Assembly: GCF_040049215.1 (NCBI RefSeq)
Contig: NZ_JBDZDN010000001.1
Location: forward strand, 2,294,001 to 2,358,000
Origin: Mesorhizobium_K sp040049215
Lineage (GTDB): Bacteria; Pseudomonadota; Alphaproteobacteria; Rhizobiales; Rhizobiaceae
Length of the DNA stretch: 64,000 bases
Direction of reading: 5' to 3'
Shown one piece after another: positions 36,010 through 45,124 of this stretch. Each line of letters begins with the position of its first letter. Position 1 is the first letter of the stretch. The position numbers were made by a program, and so were the translations under genes. Below the pieces are notes generated by a model that saw only the letters and a program-made list of their open reading frames with translations, searched no databases and was not told the DNA's origin.

Positions 36010-37064
36010 CGAGATTCTCGCACAGGACGCTTTTACTTGCGCTCGCGGTTGCGTTGGCAGTCGGCGGGTTCCTGTCCACTGCGTGGCAGCCGGCCGGGGC
36101 TGCGGTCGAAGGCGTCGAGCGGCTGGAAATTTCAGCCCGCCCGATCCGCCATTTCCGGATAGGCAGTACCGAGAGACGTTTCGGTCCGCTCGAATTCGTC
36201 GGCGGGCTGGAACTGACATCGACGTCGCGCGATCTCGGCGCGCTGTCGTCCTTCCGCTTCCTGACGCCGGGGGAGGATTTTATCGGCGTCGCCGACACAG
36301 GCTTCTGGTTCTTCGGCACGATCGCGCGCGACGCCGACGGCGTGCCTTCCGGCGTCGAGAACTTCCGCATGCAGCAGATGTTCGACCGCTCGGGAAAGGT
36401 CTCGAACCGCAAATGGGAGGTCGATGCCGAAGGTCTGGCCGTGAGGGACGGCGTGGCTACGGTTGGATTCGAGCGCGATCACCGCATTGCGCAATTCGGG
36501 ATCGAGCCGGACGACATGAAGGCGGCGATCGGCGATCTCGATTTCCTGATCCCGCCGCGCGAGCTCAGGCAGAACCGCGGCTTCGAAACGGTCGCGCACG
36601 CCCATTCTCACGGGCAGCACGAAGGCGGACTGATCATCGTCTCGGAAAAAAGCCTCGACGGAGACGGCAACATCTTCGCGGCGATCATCGAAGGCCCCAA
36701 CAAGGGCGTCTTTACGGTCAGGCGCAACGGTGAATTCGACATCACCGACGGCGCCTTCCTGCCGAACGGCGACCTGCTTCTGCTGGAACGAAGCTTCTCG
36801 ATGGCATCCGGCGTGAAGATGAGGCTGAAGCGCATCTACGGCGAAAGCATCGCCAAAGGATCGGTCGCCGACGGCCCCGTGTTGTTTACGGCCGACATGG
36901 GCTATCAGATCGACAACATGGAAGGGCTGGACGTCTGGACCCGTGCGGACGGCGCGCAGATGGTCTCGCTCATCTCGGACGACAACCACTCGATCCTGCA
37001 GCGCAACCTCTATCTCGAATTCGTGCTGCACGACGAGGCCGAGCCCCAGCCGACGAAAAACTAG
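36006..37064 (+). CDS. Esterase-like activity of phytase family protein, exported
   Basis: A 352-residue protein with an N-terminal Sec signal (LLLALAVALAVGGFLSTAWQPAGAA). The rest is a beta-propeller-like phytase-like esterase domain: FVGGLELTSTSRDLGALSSFRF, FIGVADTGFWF, EGLAVRDG and NMEGLDVWTRADG. Family members are seen next to cobT in rhizobia; the actual substrate is unproven. Translationally coupled to cobT. Confidence 0.85.
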   Translation: MTRFSHRTLLLALAVALAVGGFLSTAWQPAGAAVEGVERLEISARPIRHFRIGSTERRFGPLEFVGGLELTSTSRDLGALSSFRFLTPGEDFIGVADTGFWFFGTIARDADGVPSGVENFRMQQMFDRSGKVSNRKWEVDAEGLAVRDGVATVGFERDHRIAQFGIEPDDMKAAIGDLDFLIPPRELRQNRGFETVAHAHSHGQHEGGLIIVSEKSLDGDGNIFAAIIEGPNKGVFTVRRNGEFDITDGAFLPNGDLLLLERSFSMASGVKMRLKRIYGESIAKGSVADGPVLFTADMGYQIDNMEGLDVWTRADGAQMVSLISDDNHSILQRNLYLEFVLHDEAEPQPTKN

Positions 37065-37080
37065 CCGCCGGCTGTCCAAT

Positions 37081-38298
37081 CTAGCGCAGGGCTTTCATTA
37101 ACGCATCGTGCATGGCGAAGCTCGCGCATTCCCGGCGGTCGCCGTCCTCCCAATGTCCCCAATCGCTGATCTGCACGATCAAGGCATCCTCATCCGGATA
37201 GATGTGAAGGAACTGTCCGGCGATTCCGACCGCGGTGAAATCCGTCCTTGGCCGCGGAAAGAGCCACCACTGGTAGCGGTAGTCTATCGGACAACCCGGA
37301 TTGTGCGAATAATTGCCTGGCGGAATCGCGTCCGCGCCATCCGGACCATGAGAGATCGCCAGGTCGAACCAGGCGCTGGGGATCACCTGGCGGCCGTCCG
37401 GGCCGCGACCCTTGTTCAGCACGAGCAGACCGAAGCGAGCAAGGTCGCGGATCCGCATATATGAGCAGCATGCCCCGATCGGCGTGCCGGTGTAGTCCTC
37501 CTTCCAGCGGGCCCTGGCTTCCGCGCCAATCGCTTTCCACAGTCCCCACTCCAGGAAATCCGCCAGATTTTGGTCCCCAAGCATATCTTGCGCAACTGCT
37601 GCGTTGATGCTCGCATCGAGGGCCGAATAGTTGAATCCCCCGTTTAACCCCCGGCTGCCATACTTTTTGGCAAATTCCACGATGCTGACTTTCTGGCCTT
37701 CCTTGACGCGGCGATCAAATTTCGCCGAGTCCGTGAAACCGTCAAACCATCCTCCGTAGCTGTATTCGCTCCAACGCACGCCGGATCGCATGTTGAGGAC
37801 GTGCGAGATCGGAACGCCGCTGTATCCGCCCGCCGAAACCCGCTTGCCGAGTTGTGGGAGGAAAGAGTCCACGGGCCGTCGGAGAATTTCTTCGAACTTG
37901 GCTCGCGTTCGCGCGCCGTGCTTGGTTGCGATGACGTGGCCCATTAGGGTTGACGTGATCGACTTCGTCACCGAGGCGAGACCATATTCCTTGCCGGGTC
38001 GATCAGCCCCACGTTCCGCGCAGGTTTCGGCTTTTTTGTCGTAAAGCTCGAACTTGATCTTGCCCGACTTGATGACCAGCAAGGCGCAAACGCGTACCTC
38101 TTGCATGAACTCTGTGAGCGAGCAGGAGCCTTTGGCGCAGGGTACTCGCACCTCTCCTTGGAATTCGGCACGGCCCAGGTGACTGGATTTTGCCGGAGGA
38201 TCGATCTTGTTGGTGATGTCTGCTGCGTGGACGAAGTTCGCTAAGATCAGAACATTCACGGCAGACCACAGAGCCAATCGGCATTTAGCTTGGATCAT
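37081..38298 (-). CDS. Exported serine hydrolase (class C beta-lactamase-like)
   Basis: A 405-residue protein with a Sec signal (VLILANFVHA). It has the penicillin-binding fold motif SVTK (Ser-x-x-Lys in YGLASVTKSITSTLM), a YSALDAS element as the second motif and a C-terminal AVGIAGQFLHIYPDE strand. Such enzymes are esterases, D-aminopeptidases or carboxypeptidases; beta-lactamase activity is not implied. The gene is convergent with the phytase-like gene, with 16 bases between stops. It looks like an accessory insertion between cobST and rpmB. Confidence 0.82.
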   Translation of the reverse strand: MIQAKCRLALWSAVNVLILANFVHAADITNKIDPPAKSSHLGRAEFQGEVRVPCAKGSCSLTEFMQEVRVCALLVIKSGKIKFELYDKKAETCAERGADRPGKEYGLASVTKSITSTLMGHVIATKHGARTRAKFEEILRRPVDSFLPQLGKRVSAGGYSGVPISHVLNMRSGVRWSEYSYGGWFDGFTDSAKFDRRVKEGQKVSIVEFAKKYGSRGLNGGFNYSALDASINAAVAQDMLGDQNLADFLEWGLWKAIGAEARARWKEDYTGTPIGACCSYMRIRDLARFGLLVLNKGRGPDGRQVIPSAWFDLAISHGPDGADAIPPGNYSHNPGCPIDYRYQWWLFPRPRTDFTAVGIAGQFLHIYPDEDALIVQISDWGHWEDGDRRECASFAMHDALMKALR

Positions 38299-38453
38299 CG
38301 CGCCCGCCCCCTACTGACCTGCGGGGTAGAGTATGACAATGTCACGTTATTGCGCCAGCCGGCCTTTCCGAAACTCCTACTATGAAAGGGAATGATCTCC
38401 GCCGTCCCGTCCGTCCCCGATACTTGGCGCTGAGCACCGATCTCCCAGGTTGT

Positions 38454-40574
38454 TCAAGACGCTATTGCCAGGTCTCCTGATCCGGCGGAGGAGTTCGCAT
38501 GTTTCGAGATGAAGGCGAGTGCGTCTTTCGCCGGCATCGGCCGGGCGAAGAGATAGCCCTGGATTTCCCTAAAACCTTCGCGGCGCAGCCGCGCCAGTTG
38601 GTCCGGCGTCTCGACGCCCTCCGCCGTCGTCGTCAGGTTGAAGCCTGAGCCGAGACCGGTCACCGCCTTGACGATCGCCATCGAGCCCGGATCGGTGCCG
38701 ATGCCGGAAACGAAGCTGCGGTCCATCTTGATCTTGTCGAAAGGGAAGGAGCGCAGGTAGCTCAGGGATGAATAGCCGGTGCCGAAATCGTCCATGGCGA
38801 TGCGCACGCCGAGATCGCGTAATGCATGCAGAAGCTGCAGGTTCTGGCCGTTCTGGGCCAGCAGCACGGATTCGGTGATCTCAAGTTCGAGCCGGCTAGG
38901 ATGCAGCCCGGCCTCGTCGAGCGCGGAGACGACCGTCGCCAGCAGCCCGACCTGCTTGAACTGGCAGGGCGACAGGTTGACGGCGATCTTGATCTCGCTC
39001 GGCCAGCCCGCAGCCGTGCGGCAGGCCTGCCGCAGCACCCATTCGCCGAGATTGCCGATCAGTCCGGTTTCCTCGGCAACCGGAATGAATTCGGCCGGGC
39101 CGAGGAGGCCGCGCTCAGGATGGCGCCAGCGCACGAGCGCCTCGAGACCCGAGATCCGGTCGTCGGCCAGCGACAGCACCGGCTGGTAGTGCAGTTCGAA
39201 CTCCTCGGCGGCCAGCGCCTGGCGCAGCTCCAGCGTCAGGCCGTGGCGGCGCTCGGCGTTGAAGCGCATGGCGCTGTCATAGAAGCGGAAGGTGGAACGT
39301 CCGTCCGCCTTCGCCGCGTAAAGCGCAAGGTCTGCGTTGCGCAGCAGCGTGTTGACGTCGTCGCCGTCCTCAGGCGCCAGCGCGATGCCGACGCTGCAAT
39401 CCACGTGCTCCTGCACGCCGTCGAGGTGGAACGGCTTTGCGAAGGCGTGCATCACCCTGTTGGCCAGCGCAGTCGTATCGGCCGCACCTTCCAGCATGAA
39501 GATCAGCGCGAACTCGTCGCCGCCCAGCCGCGCGACCATGTCCGACCGCCCGATCAGGAGTGTCAGCCGCTCGGCCACCTCGACCAGCAGCGCGTCGCCG
39601 GCCGGATGGCCCATACTGTCGTTGACATGCTTGAAGTGGTCGATGTCGATATACATCAGCGCGAAAGCGTTGGCGGCAGGCGCGTCGGAAAGAAGCGTCA
39701 TGATGTGGTTGGTGAAGAAGCTGCGGTTCGGCAGGCCGGTCAGCGCATCATGCATCGCGATATGGGCGATGCGCTCCTCGTAGCTGCGCCGCTCGGTGAC
39801 GTCCTGGGAGATGCCGACGAGGTAGCGAGAGGGGCTGCCGTCCATGGTCGGGATGGCGCGCTTCATCGTCCGGATGGTTCGCGTGCTGTTGTCGGAACGC
39901 TGGACGCCCTCCTCGAAGGCAAGAACGCCGGCGGTTTCCATGGCCTGCAGGTCCTGCTCGCGAAACTGCTGCGCCTGATCCGGCGTGAAGATGTGGCTGT
40001 CGGTCTTGCCGATGATGTAGGAAGGCTCGAAGCCGACGATCTCGCCGCAGGCGGCATTGTAGAGGATATAGCGGCCACCATCCTCCATGTCCTTGACGAA
40101 TACGCCGACCGGCAGGCTGCTGACGATGCTGTCGAGCAGGGAACGCGTGTCGCTCGCCTGGCGATAGGCCCGGTTGACTTCGGTGCGGTCGGTGACGATC
40201 GCCAGGATCGCGTCGACGCCGTTGAAGCGCACGTTGCGGCCATAGGTCAGCACCTCCATCACCTCGCCATTGGCTTTGAGATGCTGCCAGCGCTCGGCGC
40301 GGCCGAGGTCAGACCGCGACTTGACGGCGGCGCGCATGCGGTCGCGTTCGCGTTCCGGCCGGATGTCCAGCACGGTCATGCTGGCGTAGTCCTCGCGGCT
40401 GTAGCCGTAGAGCTTCATCGCCGAGTCGTTCACCGTCAGAAAACCCAGCGTCTCGGGATCGTAGACCCACATCGGTGTCGGGTGGGTGACGAAGAGCGTC
40501 TTGAAATCTTCGTCCCCGGTAGCCTCGAGGCCCTCGATACCGCTTCCGGCGAGTTCGCTCTTTCCGATGTTCAT
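38454..40574 (-). CDS. PAS-PAS-GGDEF-EAL cyclic-di-GMP enzyme
   Basis: A 706-residue cytoplasmic protein. Two PAS domains (about 20-130 and 145-260) are followed by a GGDEF domain with intact GGDEF (351-355) and an EAL domain with EALVRW (478-483) and MDDFGTGYSSL. Both catalytic signatures are intact, so it may both make and break cyclic-di-GMP, with the PAS sensors deciding. No membrane helix. It lies alone with gaps of 155 and 174 bases to its neighbours. Confidence 0.93.
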   Translation of the reverse strand: MNIGKSELAGSGIEGLEATGDEDFKTLFVTHPTPMWVYDPETLGFLTVNDSAMKLYGYSREDYASMTVLDIRPERERDRMRAAVKSRSDLGRAERWQHLKANGEVMEVLTYGRNVRFNGVDAILAIVTDRTEVNRAYRQASDTRSLLDSIVSSLPVGVFVKDMEDGGRYILYNAACGEIVGFEPSYIIGKTDSHIFTPDQAQQFREQDLQAMETAGVLAFEEGVQRSDNSTRTIRTMKRAIPTMDGSPSRYLVGISQDVTERRSYEERIAHIAMHDALTGLPNRSFFTNHIMTLLSDAPAANAFALMYIDIDHFKHVNDSMGHPAGDALLVEVAERLTLLIGRSDMVARLGGDEFALIFMLEGAADTTALANRVMHAFAKPFHLDGVQEHVDCSVGIALAPEDGDDVNTLLRNADLALYAAKADGRSTFRFYDSAMRFNAERRHGLTLELRQALAAEEFELHYQPVLSLADDRISGLEALVRWRHPERGLLGPAEFIPVAEETGLIGNLGEWVLRQACRTAAGWPSEIKIAVNLSPCQFKQVGLLATVVSALDEAGLHPSRLELEITESVLLAQNGQNLQLLHALRDLGVRIAMDDFGTGYSSLSYLRSFPFDKIKMDRSFVSGIGTDPGSMAIVKAVTGLGSGFNLTTTAEGVETPDQLARLRREGFREIQGYLFARPMPAKDALAFISKHANSSAGSGDLAIAS

Positions 40575-40748
40575 CTATGCCGCCCGATGTCCCGCAAGGG
40601 GCTTTTCGCCCCACTGACCCCGGCGGCATCAGTCGCACAAAGTTCTAAAGAATCTAATACATTGATTTTGCATATAATTTAAGCGTGCTGCTGAGCAATT
40701 CGGCAGCCGGCTGTCTGCCTGAATTTTACGCTTAAGAAAGAGTTGCCC

Positions 40749-41426
40749 TCAAGCTGCGGCCGGCTGTGCCCATCTGGCGGCGATGAGCCGGTAGGGGATC
40801 AGCGCGAAGACGGCGATCGCGAGCTTCACCGTCAGATCGCCCGCCGCCCACGACATCCAGCGCGCCGTCTCGACCGGCAGGAGGCCAAGCAGGGGGGCGT
40901 TCTCCAGCGCGAACGCATCGTCAGGGCCGATGAAGGCGAAGGCGGCGGAGAAGGCGACGCTGAAGAAGATCGCTGTATCGAGCACCGATCCCGCCAGGGA
41001 GCCGAACACGGGCGCGCGCCACCACGAGCGCTGGCGCAGCCAGTTGAACACCGTTACATCGAGTAGTTGCGCCGTCAGGAAGGCGGCGCCCGACGCGATC
41101 GCAATGCGCACCAGCCGGTCGGCGGCGGTCTCGAATTCGATAAAACCGTATCTGAACAGCAGCGGCGGCATTAGGATCGAGCAGGCTACCGCCAGCATGA
41201 AGCCGACGAAGACGATCCGCCGCGCCACGGCCGGGCCATAGCGTCGGTTGGCGAGATCGGTCACCAGAAAGGCGAAGGGATAGGTGAACGCACCCCAGGT
41301 CAGGATGTCGGCGAGCGCAAGGCCGCCGATTTGGCCGTTCACCGGAAACTGGACAAGCACATTCGAGGCCACGACGATGAGCGCCATGGCCGCCACGAAG
41401 GGCGCATAGGAAGTCAGGCGAAACAT
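40749..41426 (-). CDS. yhhQ: Queuosine precursor transporter, YhhQ/VUT family
   Basis: A 225-residue inner-membrane protein with about six helices. It is a COG1738 member: NVLVQFPVNG, ADILTWGAFTYPFAFLVTDLANRRYG and GSVLDTAIFFSVAF. YhhQ imports preQ0/preQ1 for tRNA queuosine. A candidate preQ1-I riboswitch overlaps its start codon (41424-41452), which supports the substrate. AGGA lies 9 bases before ATG and is partly inside the riboswitch stem. Confidence 0.93.
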   Translation of the reverse strand: MFRLTSYAPFVAAMALIVVASNVLVQFPVNGQIGGLALADILTWGAFTYPFAFLVTDLANRRYGPAVARRIVFVGFMLAVACSILMPPLLFRYGFIEFETAADRLVRIAIASGAAFLTAQLLDVTVFNWLRQRSWWRAPVFGSLAGSVLDTAIFFSVAFSAAFAFIGPDDAFALENAPLLGLLPVETARWMSWAAGDLTVKLAIAVFALIPYRLIAARWAQPAAA

Positions 41427-41452
41427 TTTTTTATCCTGGGTGATGGAACCAG
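41424..41452 (-). promoter_or_regulatory. Candidate preQ1-I riboswitch at the yhhQ start codon
   Basis: Minus strand: CTGG (41452-41449), loop TTCCATCA, a free C (41440), CCAG (41439-41436), then GATAAAAAA and ATG. This fits preQ1-I: a short P1 (CTGG/CCAG), a C for ligand recognition, an A-rich tail and a P2 pseudoknot, here CAT of the loop pairing with the ATG start codon. Ligand binding would hide the start codon and part of the AGGA. The loop is shorter than in Bacillus queC. Confidence 0.7.
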
Positions 41453-41465
41453 CTGGTGTCTTGAT

Positions 41466-41491
41466 TTCGCAGGCGGCCTACCGCCCGCGAA
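41466..41491 (-). terminator. Hairpin between rpmB and yhhQ
   Basis: On the minus strand TTCGCGGGCGG and CCGCCTGCGAA form an 11-bp stem (one G-T pair) around TAGG, just 3' of the rpmB stop. No T-tract follows, so it could be a weak terminator or a 3'-end stabiliser. Confidence 0.45.
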
Positions 41492-41497
41492 GCGCTA

Positions 41498-41791
41498 TCA
41501 GGCGGCCTGTTCGGCGGACTTCTTGGCGACCTGCTTCTTGAGAAGGCGGGCGCGCTGCGACAGTTCCGCAGCGTCAGCCTTGGCAAGGAACGCATCGAGG
41601 CCGCCGCGATGCTCGACCGAACGCAGCGCGTTCGCGGAGATACGCAGGCGAACGTTCTGGTTCAGCGCTTCCGAGATCAGCGTCACCTTGACGAGGTTCG
41701 GCAGGAACTTGCGCTTCGTCTTGTTGTTGGCGTGGCTGACATTGTTGCCGGACAAAACGGCCTTGCCGGTCAGTTCGCACGTGCGGGACAT
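41498..41791 (-). CDS. rpmB: 50S ribosomal protein L28
   Basis: A 97-residue protein of normal length: MSRTCELTGKAVLSGNNVSHANNKTKRKFLPNLV is the L28 hallmark N-terminus, followed by LRISANALRSVEHRGGLDAFL. It is part of the large ribosomal subunit. It is divergent from the DUF3108 gene at 42035, as in other rhizobia. Confidence 0.97.
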   Translation of the reverse strand: MSRTCELTGKAVLSGNNVSHANNKTKRKFLPNLVKVTLISEALNQNVRLRISANALRSVEHRGGLDAFLAKADAAELSQRARLLKKQVAKKSAEQAA

Positions 41792-42034
41792 TTCGGTTTA
41801 CCTTCAGTCTTCAACAGCCGCGACGTCGGCGCACCGGCACTATGGCGCGCAGTCGCTTCTAGCGGCCTCATGGAAAAGTCGGGGTTCCATAGTGGCATTT
41901 GCAGCTTGCGTCAAGCGCAGCGCCGCAGCCCCTGTTTCTCGATCCGACCACGAAATGGCCGGATTCCAGGGCAGTATCGCCCGCAGGAAACCCTTTCGGT
42001 CCCTGAACAGCGCCGAAGAACCGGCATTGGCCCC

Positions 42035-42817
42035 ATGATGTTCCGAGCTTTCGCCATTGGCGCTGCCTTGATCCTCGCCACGATCATGCCGGGGTCGGCC
42101 GCCTATCGGGCGCCGCTCTATCGCGGCGAATATACGCTTTCCTTCCTCGGACTTCCCGTCGGGCGCGTCGAATTCGACAGTTATGTCGACCGCGAGGGCT
42201 ATTCGATCCAGGGCGAGGCCTCGGCCTCGGGACTTGGCGTCTTTTTCTACGATACGACCGGCAAGCTCAGCGCCTCTGGGCGCTTCACCGACGGTGTCCA
42301 GGCGGATCGTTTTCGCGCCGAATACCGCTATGACGACAAGCCGACCCTGGTCGATATCCGCTTTGCCGACGGCAATGTCGTGGAGGTCGTCAACGAGCCG
42401 CCGCTGAAGAAACGGAGAAAGGATTGGGTGCCGATCGGCCCGGACGACCTGAAGTCCGCCGTCGATCCGATCGCCGCGACGCTGGTGAAGGCCGACAGGC
42501 TGGAGGATGTGTGCAAGGGCGGCGCCCGCATGTTCGACGGCGAATTGCGCGCCGACCTCGCGCTCTCCTATGTCAGCACGGGGAAGATGTCGGTCGAGGG
42601 TTTCGAGGGCCCGATCGTCACCTGCCGGCTGAAGTTCACTCCCGCCGCCGGCTACCGCAAGGGACGCCGCGCACTCGAATTCCTCAGGACCAAGAGCCGG
42701 ATCATGGTGACATTTGCCCAGCTCGGCGAAACCGGCGTATACGCGCCGATCCATGCCACGATCGGCACGCAGATCGGCACGATCACGATCCGGGCGCGGC
42801 GGTTGGAAGCCTTGTAG
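42035..42817 (+). CDS. DUF3108 domain protein, exported
   Basis: A 260-residue protein with a signal peptide (IGAALILATIMPGSAA). The mature part matches DUF3108: YRGEYTLSFLGLPVGRVEF, the DIRFADGNVVEVVNEPP segment and the DPIAATL element, and a C-terminal HATIGTQIGTITIRARRLE strand. Periplasmic beta-rich protein of unknown role. The first ATG of the exported form is 42035 (or 42038). The EamA-family transporter gene follows 38 bases later. Confidence 0.82.
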   Translation: MMFRAFAIGAALILATIMPGSAAYRAPLYRGEYTLSFLGLPVGRVEFDSYVDREGYSIQGEASASGLGVFFYDTTGKLSASGRFTDGVQADRFRAEYRYDDKPTLVDIRFADGNVVEVVNEPPLKKRRKDWVPIGPDDLKSAVDPIAATLVKADRLEDVCKGGARMFDGELRADLALSYVSTGKMSVEGFEGPIVTCRLKFTPAAGYRKGRRALEFLRTKSRIMVTFAQLGETGVYAPIHATIGTQIGTITIRARRLEAL

Positions 42818-42855
42818 GCGCCGGGGCAAGGAACTCCCGCGCCGGAGAATTTTGG

Positions 42856-43758
42856 ATGGCGCGCGCAACACTGATCGGCTTCTCGGCTATCGCGATGTGG
42901 GCGCTGCTCGCGCTGCTCACCGACGCGTCCGGCAGGACGCCGCCCTTCCTGCTGTCGGCAATCACCTTCGCCGTCGGCACATGCGTCGGGCTCGCTGCGC
43001 GACTCTTCACGGCTGCGCCGGACCGGCCTGCAAAAATTCCATTCCAGGTATGGGTGATCGGCATAGGCGGGCTGTTCGGCTACCATTTTTTCTACTTTAC
43101 GGCGCTGCGCAACGCACCGGCCGTGGAGGCGAGCCTCATCGCCTATCTCTGGCCGCTCCTGATCGTGCTCGGCTCGGCGCTGATGCCGGGCGAACGATTA
43201 AGGTGGCATCATATCGCCGGCGCGCTGCTGGGGCTCGCCGGCACGGCGCTGATCGTCACCAAGGGCGGCGGCGTCGCCTTCGAGAGCCGTTACGCCTTCG
43301 GTTACGCGATGGCGGGCGTCTGCGCCTTCCTGTGGTCGGCCTATTCGCTGCTGTCGCGGCGGTTCCCGGCCGTTCCGACCAGCGTCGTCACCTGGTTCTG
43401 CGCCGCGACTTCGGCGCTCTCGCTTCTCTGTCATCTGGCGCTTGAGGAAACCGTGCTCCCCGCCACCACGGGACAGTGGCTCGCCGTCCTCGGTCTCGGC
43501 CTGATGCCCGTGGGCGCTGCCTTCTATGCCTGGGATATCGGGGTCAAGCGCGGCAACATCCAGGTGCTGGGAGCGGCAAGCTACGCCGCGCCGTTGCTTT
43601 CGACCCTCATCCTGATCGCGGCAGGCTTTGCCGAACCGACGTGGCGCATCCTCGCCGCCTGCGTTCTGATCACGGCCGGCGCCGTGCTTGCCGCGAGGTC
43701 GATGCTGTTCGGCGGCAAGGCTGCGTCCGCTACGGCCGCTGACAACGCGCCGGCATAA
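42856..43758 (+). CDS. EamA/DMT-family transporter
   Basis: A 300-residue inner-membrane protein with ten hydrophobic helices in two EamA repeats (AIAMWALLALLTDASGRTPPFL ... ; GVCAFLWSAYSLLSRRF). Motifs include APAVEASLIAYLWPLLIVL and IQVLGAASYAAPLLSTLIL, typical of drug/metabolite transporters annotated as aromatic amino-acid or nucleoside exporters. Substrate unknown. ATG at 42856 preceded by GG-rich sequence; it is convergent with the DUF985 gene, 6 bases apart. Confidence 0.88.
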   Translation: MARATLIGFSAIAMWALLALLTDASGRTPPFLLSAITFAVGTCVGLAARLFTAAPDRPAKIPFQVWVIGIGGLFGYHFFYFTALRNAPAVEASLIAYLWPLLIVLGSALMPGERLRWHHIAGALLGLAGTALIVTKGGGVAFESRYAFGYAMAGVCAFLWSAYSLLSRRFPAVPTSVVTWFCAATSALSLLCHLALEETVLPATTGQWLAVLGLGLMPVGAAFYAWDIGVKRGNIQVLGAASYAAPLLSTLILIAAGFAEPTWRILAACVLITAGAVLAARSMLFGGKAASATAADNAPA

Positions 43759-43764
43759 CCGGCG

Positions 43765-44202
43765 TCATCCGGAGATGCCCGGCTCCCACCCGGGCTCGGC
43801 CAGTTCAAACTGCGCGAAGTCGAAGCCTGGCGCCACGGTGCAGCCGACCAGCGTCCAGTCGCCGAGACTGCGCGCCGTCTGCCAGCAGTCGGCCGGCACC
43901 ACCGCCTGCGGCCGTTCGCCGGCCGCCAGATCGCTGCCCAGCCGGAAGGAGACGATGCCGGCTTCCCCATCGGAGATGCGCAACTCAAGCGGCGCGCCGG
44001 CGTAAAAGTGCCAGACCTCGACGGCGTCCCTGACGCGATGCCAGGCCGACACTTCGCCTCGCTGCAGCAGGAAATAGATCGCGGTCGAATGGCCGCGACC
44101 GCCGACACCGTCACCCTCGTTGTCCCTGAACGTCTCGACGTACCATCCGCCTTCCGGATGGCGGACCAGCCCCAGCGCCGCGACAATCCCTGCGGCGTTC
44201 AT
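43765..44202 (-). CDS. Cupin, DUF985 family
   Basis: A 145-residue protein starting MNAAGIVAALGLVRHPEGGWYVETFRD. DUF985 cupin motifs: RHPEGGWYVET, STAIYFLLQRGEVSAWHRVRDAVEVWHFYAG and a C-terminal PGFDFAQFELA. A single double-stranded beta-helix barrel. No function assigned in the family. The next gene upstream, gloB, ends 4 bases away, so they are likely co-transcribed. Confidence 0.87.
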   Translation of the reverse strand: MNAAGIVAALGLVRHPEGGWYVETFRDNEGDGVGGRGHSTAIYFLLQRGEVSAWHRVRDAVEVWHFYAGAPLELRISDGEAGIVSFRLGSDLAAGERPQAVVPADCWQTARSLGDWTLVGCTVAPGFDFAQFELAEPGWEPGISG

Positions 44203-44206
44203 CGGC

Positions 44207-44974
44207 TCAGAAATTGTCCTTGCGCTTGCGGATCTCGGCAAAGACCTCGGCATCGGTCGCCTTCTCCATGCCGAGGTTCCTGCGGATTGCCGGATCGTGC
44301 CAGCGGATGAACGGGTTCGTGGCGAGTTCCTCGGCAAGCGTGGTCGGCAATGTGGGCTTGTCGGTCGCGCGCAGCTTTTCCACCTTGGCCGCACGCTCCT
44401 TGAGCGCCGAGTTGGTCGGGTCGATGGTCAGCGCGAAGCGGGCGTTGGCAAGCGTGTATTCGTGGCCGCAGTAGAGCGTGGTGGCCGCCGGCAGTTCCAG
44501 CAGCTTCTGCAGCGAATGGAACATCACCGGCGCCGGCTTTTCCAGAAGCCTGCCGCAACCCATGGCGAACAGCGTGTCCGCCACGAAAGCCACGTGCGAC
44601 TTCGGAAAATAGTAGCAGATGTGGCCGGCCGTATGGCCTGGCGTCTCGATCACCTCGACCGGCTGGCCGCCGAATTCGAACTTCGAGCCTTCCGACAGTT
44701 CCACGTCGATGCCGGGTATCTTGGCCGCTTCCGCCTTCGGCCCGACGATCTTCAGCCCGAACCTCTTCTTCAGCGCCAGATTGGCCTCGACATGATCGGC
44801 ATGGTGGTGGGTGGTCATGATCATCGTCGGCGTCCAGCCGGTGCGCTTGATCGCAGCCAGGATGGCCGCCTCCTCGGGCGCGTCGATCAGCGCGGTTTCG
44901 CCGCTCTTCGGGTCGTGCACGAGGATGCCGAAATTGTCTGACCGGCACATGAACTGATCGATCTGCAATGCCAT
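44207..44974 (-). CDS. gloB: Hydroxyacylglutathione hydrolase (glyoxalase II)
   Basis: A 255-residue metallo-beta-lactamase-fold enzyme with zinc/iron-binding TTHHHADHVEAN, HTAGHICYYF and LYCGHEYTLAN, the last typical of GloB. The C-terminal HAGH domain ends in TNPFIRWHDPAIRR. It cleaves S-lactoylglutathione in methylglyoxal detoxification. A divergent methyltransferase gene lies opposite. Confidence 0.94.
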   Translation of the reverse strand: MALQIDQFMCRSDNFGILVHDPKSGETALIDAPEEAAILAAIKRTGWTPTMIMTTHHHADHVEANLALKKRFGLKIVGPKAEAAKIPGIDVELSEGSKFEFGGQPVEVIETPGHTAGHICYYFPKSHVAFVADTLFAMGCGRLLEKPAPVMFHSLQKLLELPAATTLYCGHEYTLANARFALTIDPTNSALKERAAKVEKLRATDKPTLPTTLAEELATNPFIRWHDPAIRRNLGMEKATDAEVFAEIRKRKDNF

Positions 44975-45077
44975 TCCAAATGCTCCGTTCCGCTCCGGTC
45001 AAGATAGGGCGGCGATCTTGCCCTGTCACCACAGGCGGCCGTGTTTTCGGCCTATTGAATCGGCTGCGACCTCCCTG

Positions 45078-45101
45078 CCGAAAACCGATTCCGGTTTTCG
45101 G
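45078..45101. repeat. Short perfect inverted repeat between gloB and methyltransferase
   Basis: CCGAAAACCG and CGGTTTTCGG form a perfect 10-bp stem around ATTC. It lies 24 bases before the methyltransferase ATG and resembles the core of the rhizobial palindromes found elsewhere in the window. Confidence 0.55.
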
Positions 45102-45124
45102 GCCGATGCAGTAGGGTCCGCCGC

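Noticed and set aside
33049..36219. A 1056-residue open frame on the minus strand across cobS and cobT
   Set aside because: It mirrors two certain genes in GC-rich DNA, has no recognisable domain and runs through the VWA and AAA+ coding regions.
37081..38298. Reading the serine hydrolase as an antibiotic-resistance beta-lactamase
   Set aside because: The SxxK motif and fold are shared with many esterases and peptidases; other class C signatures were not convincing.
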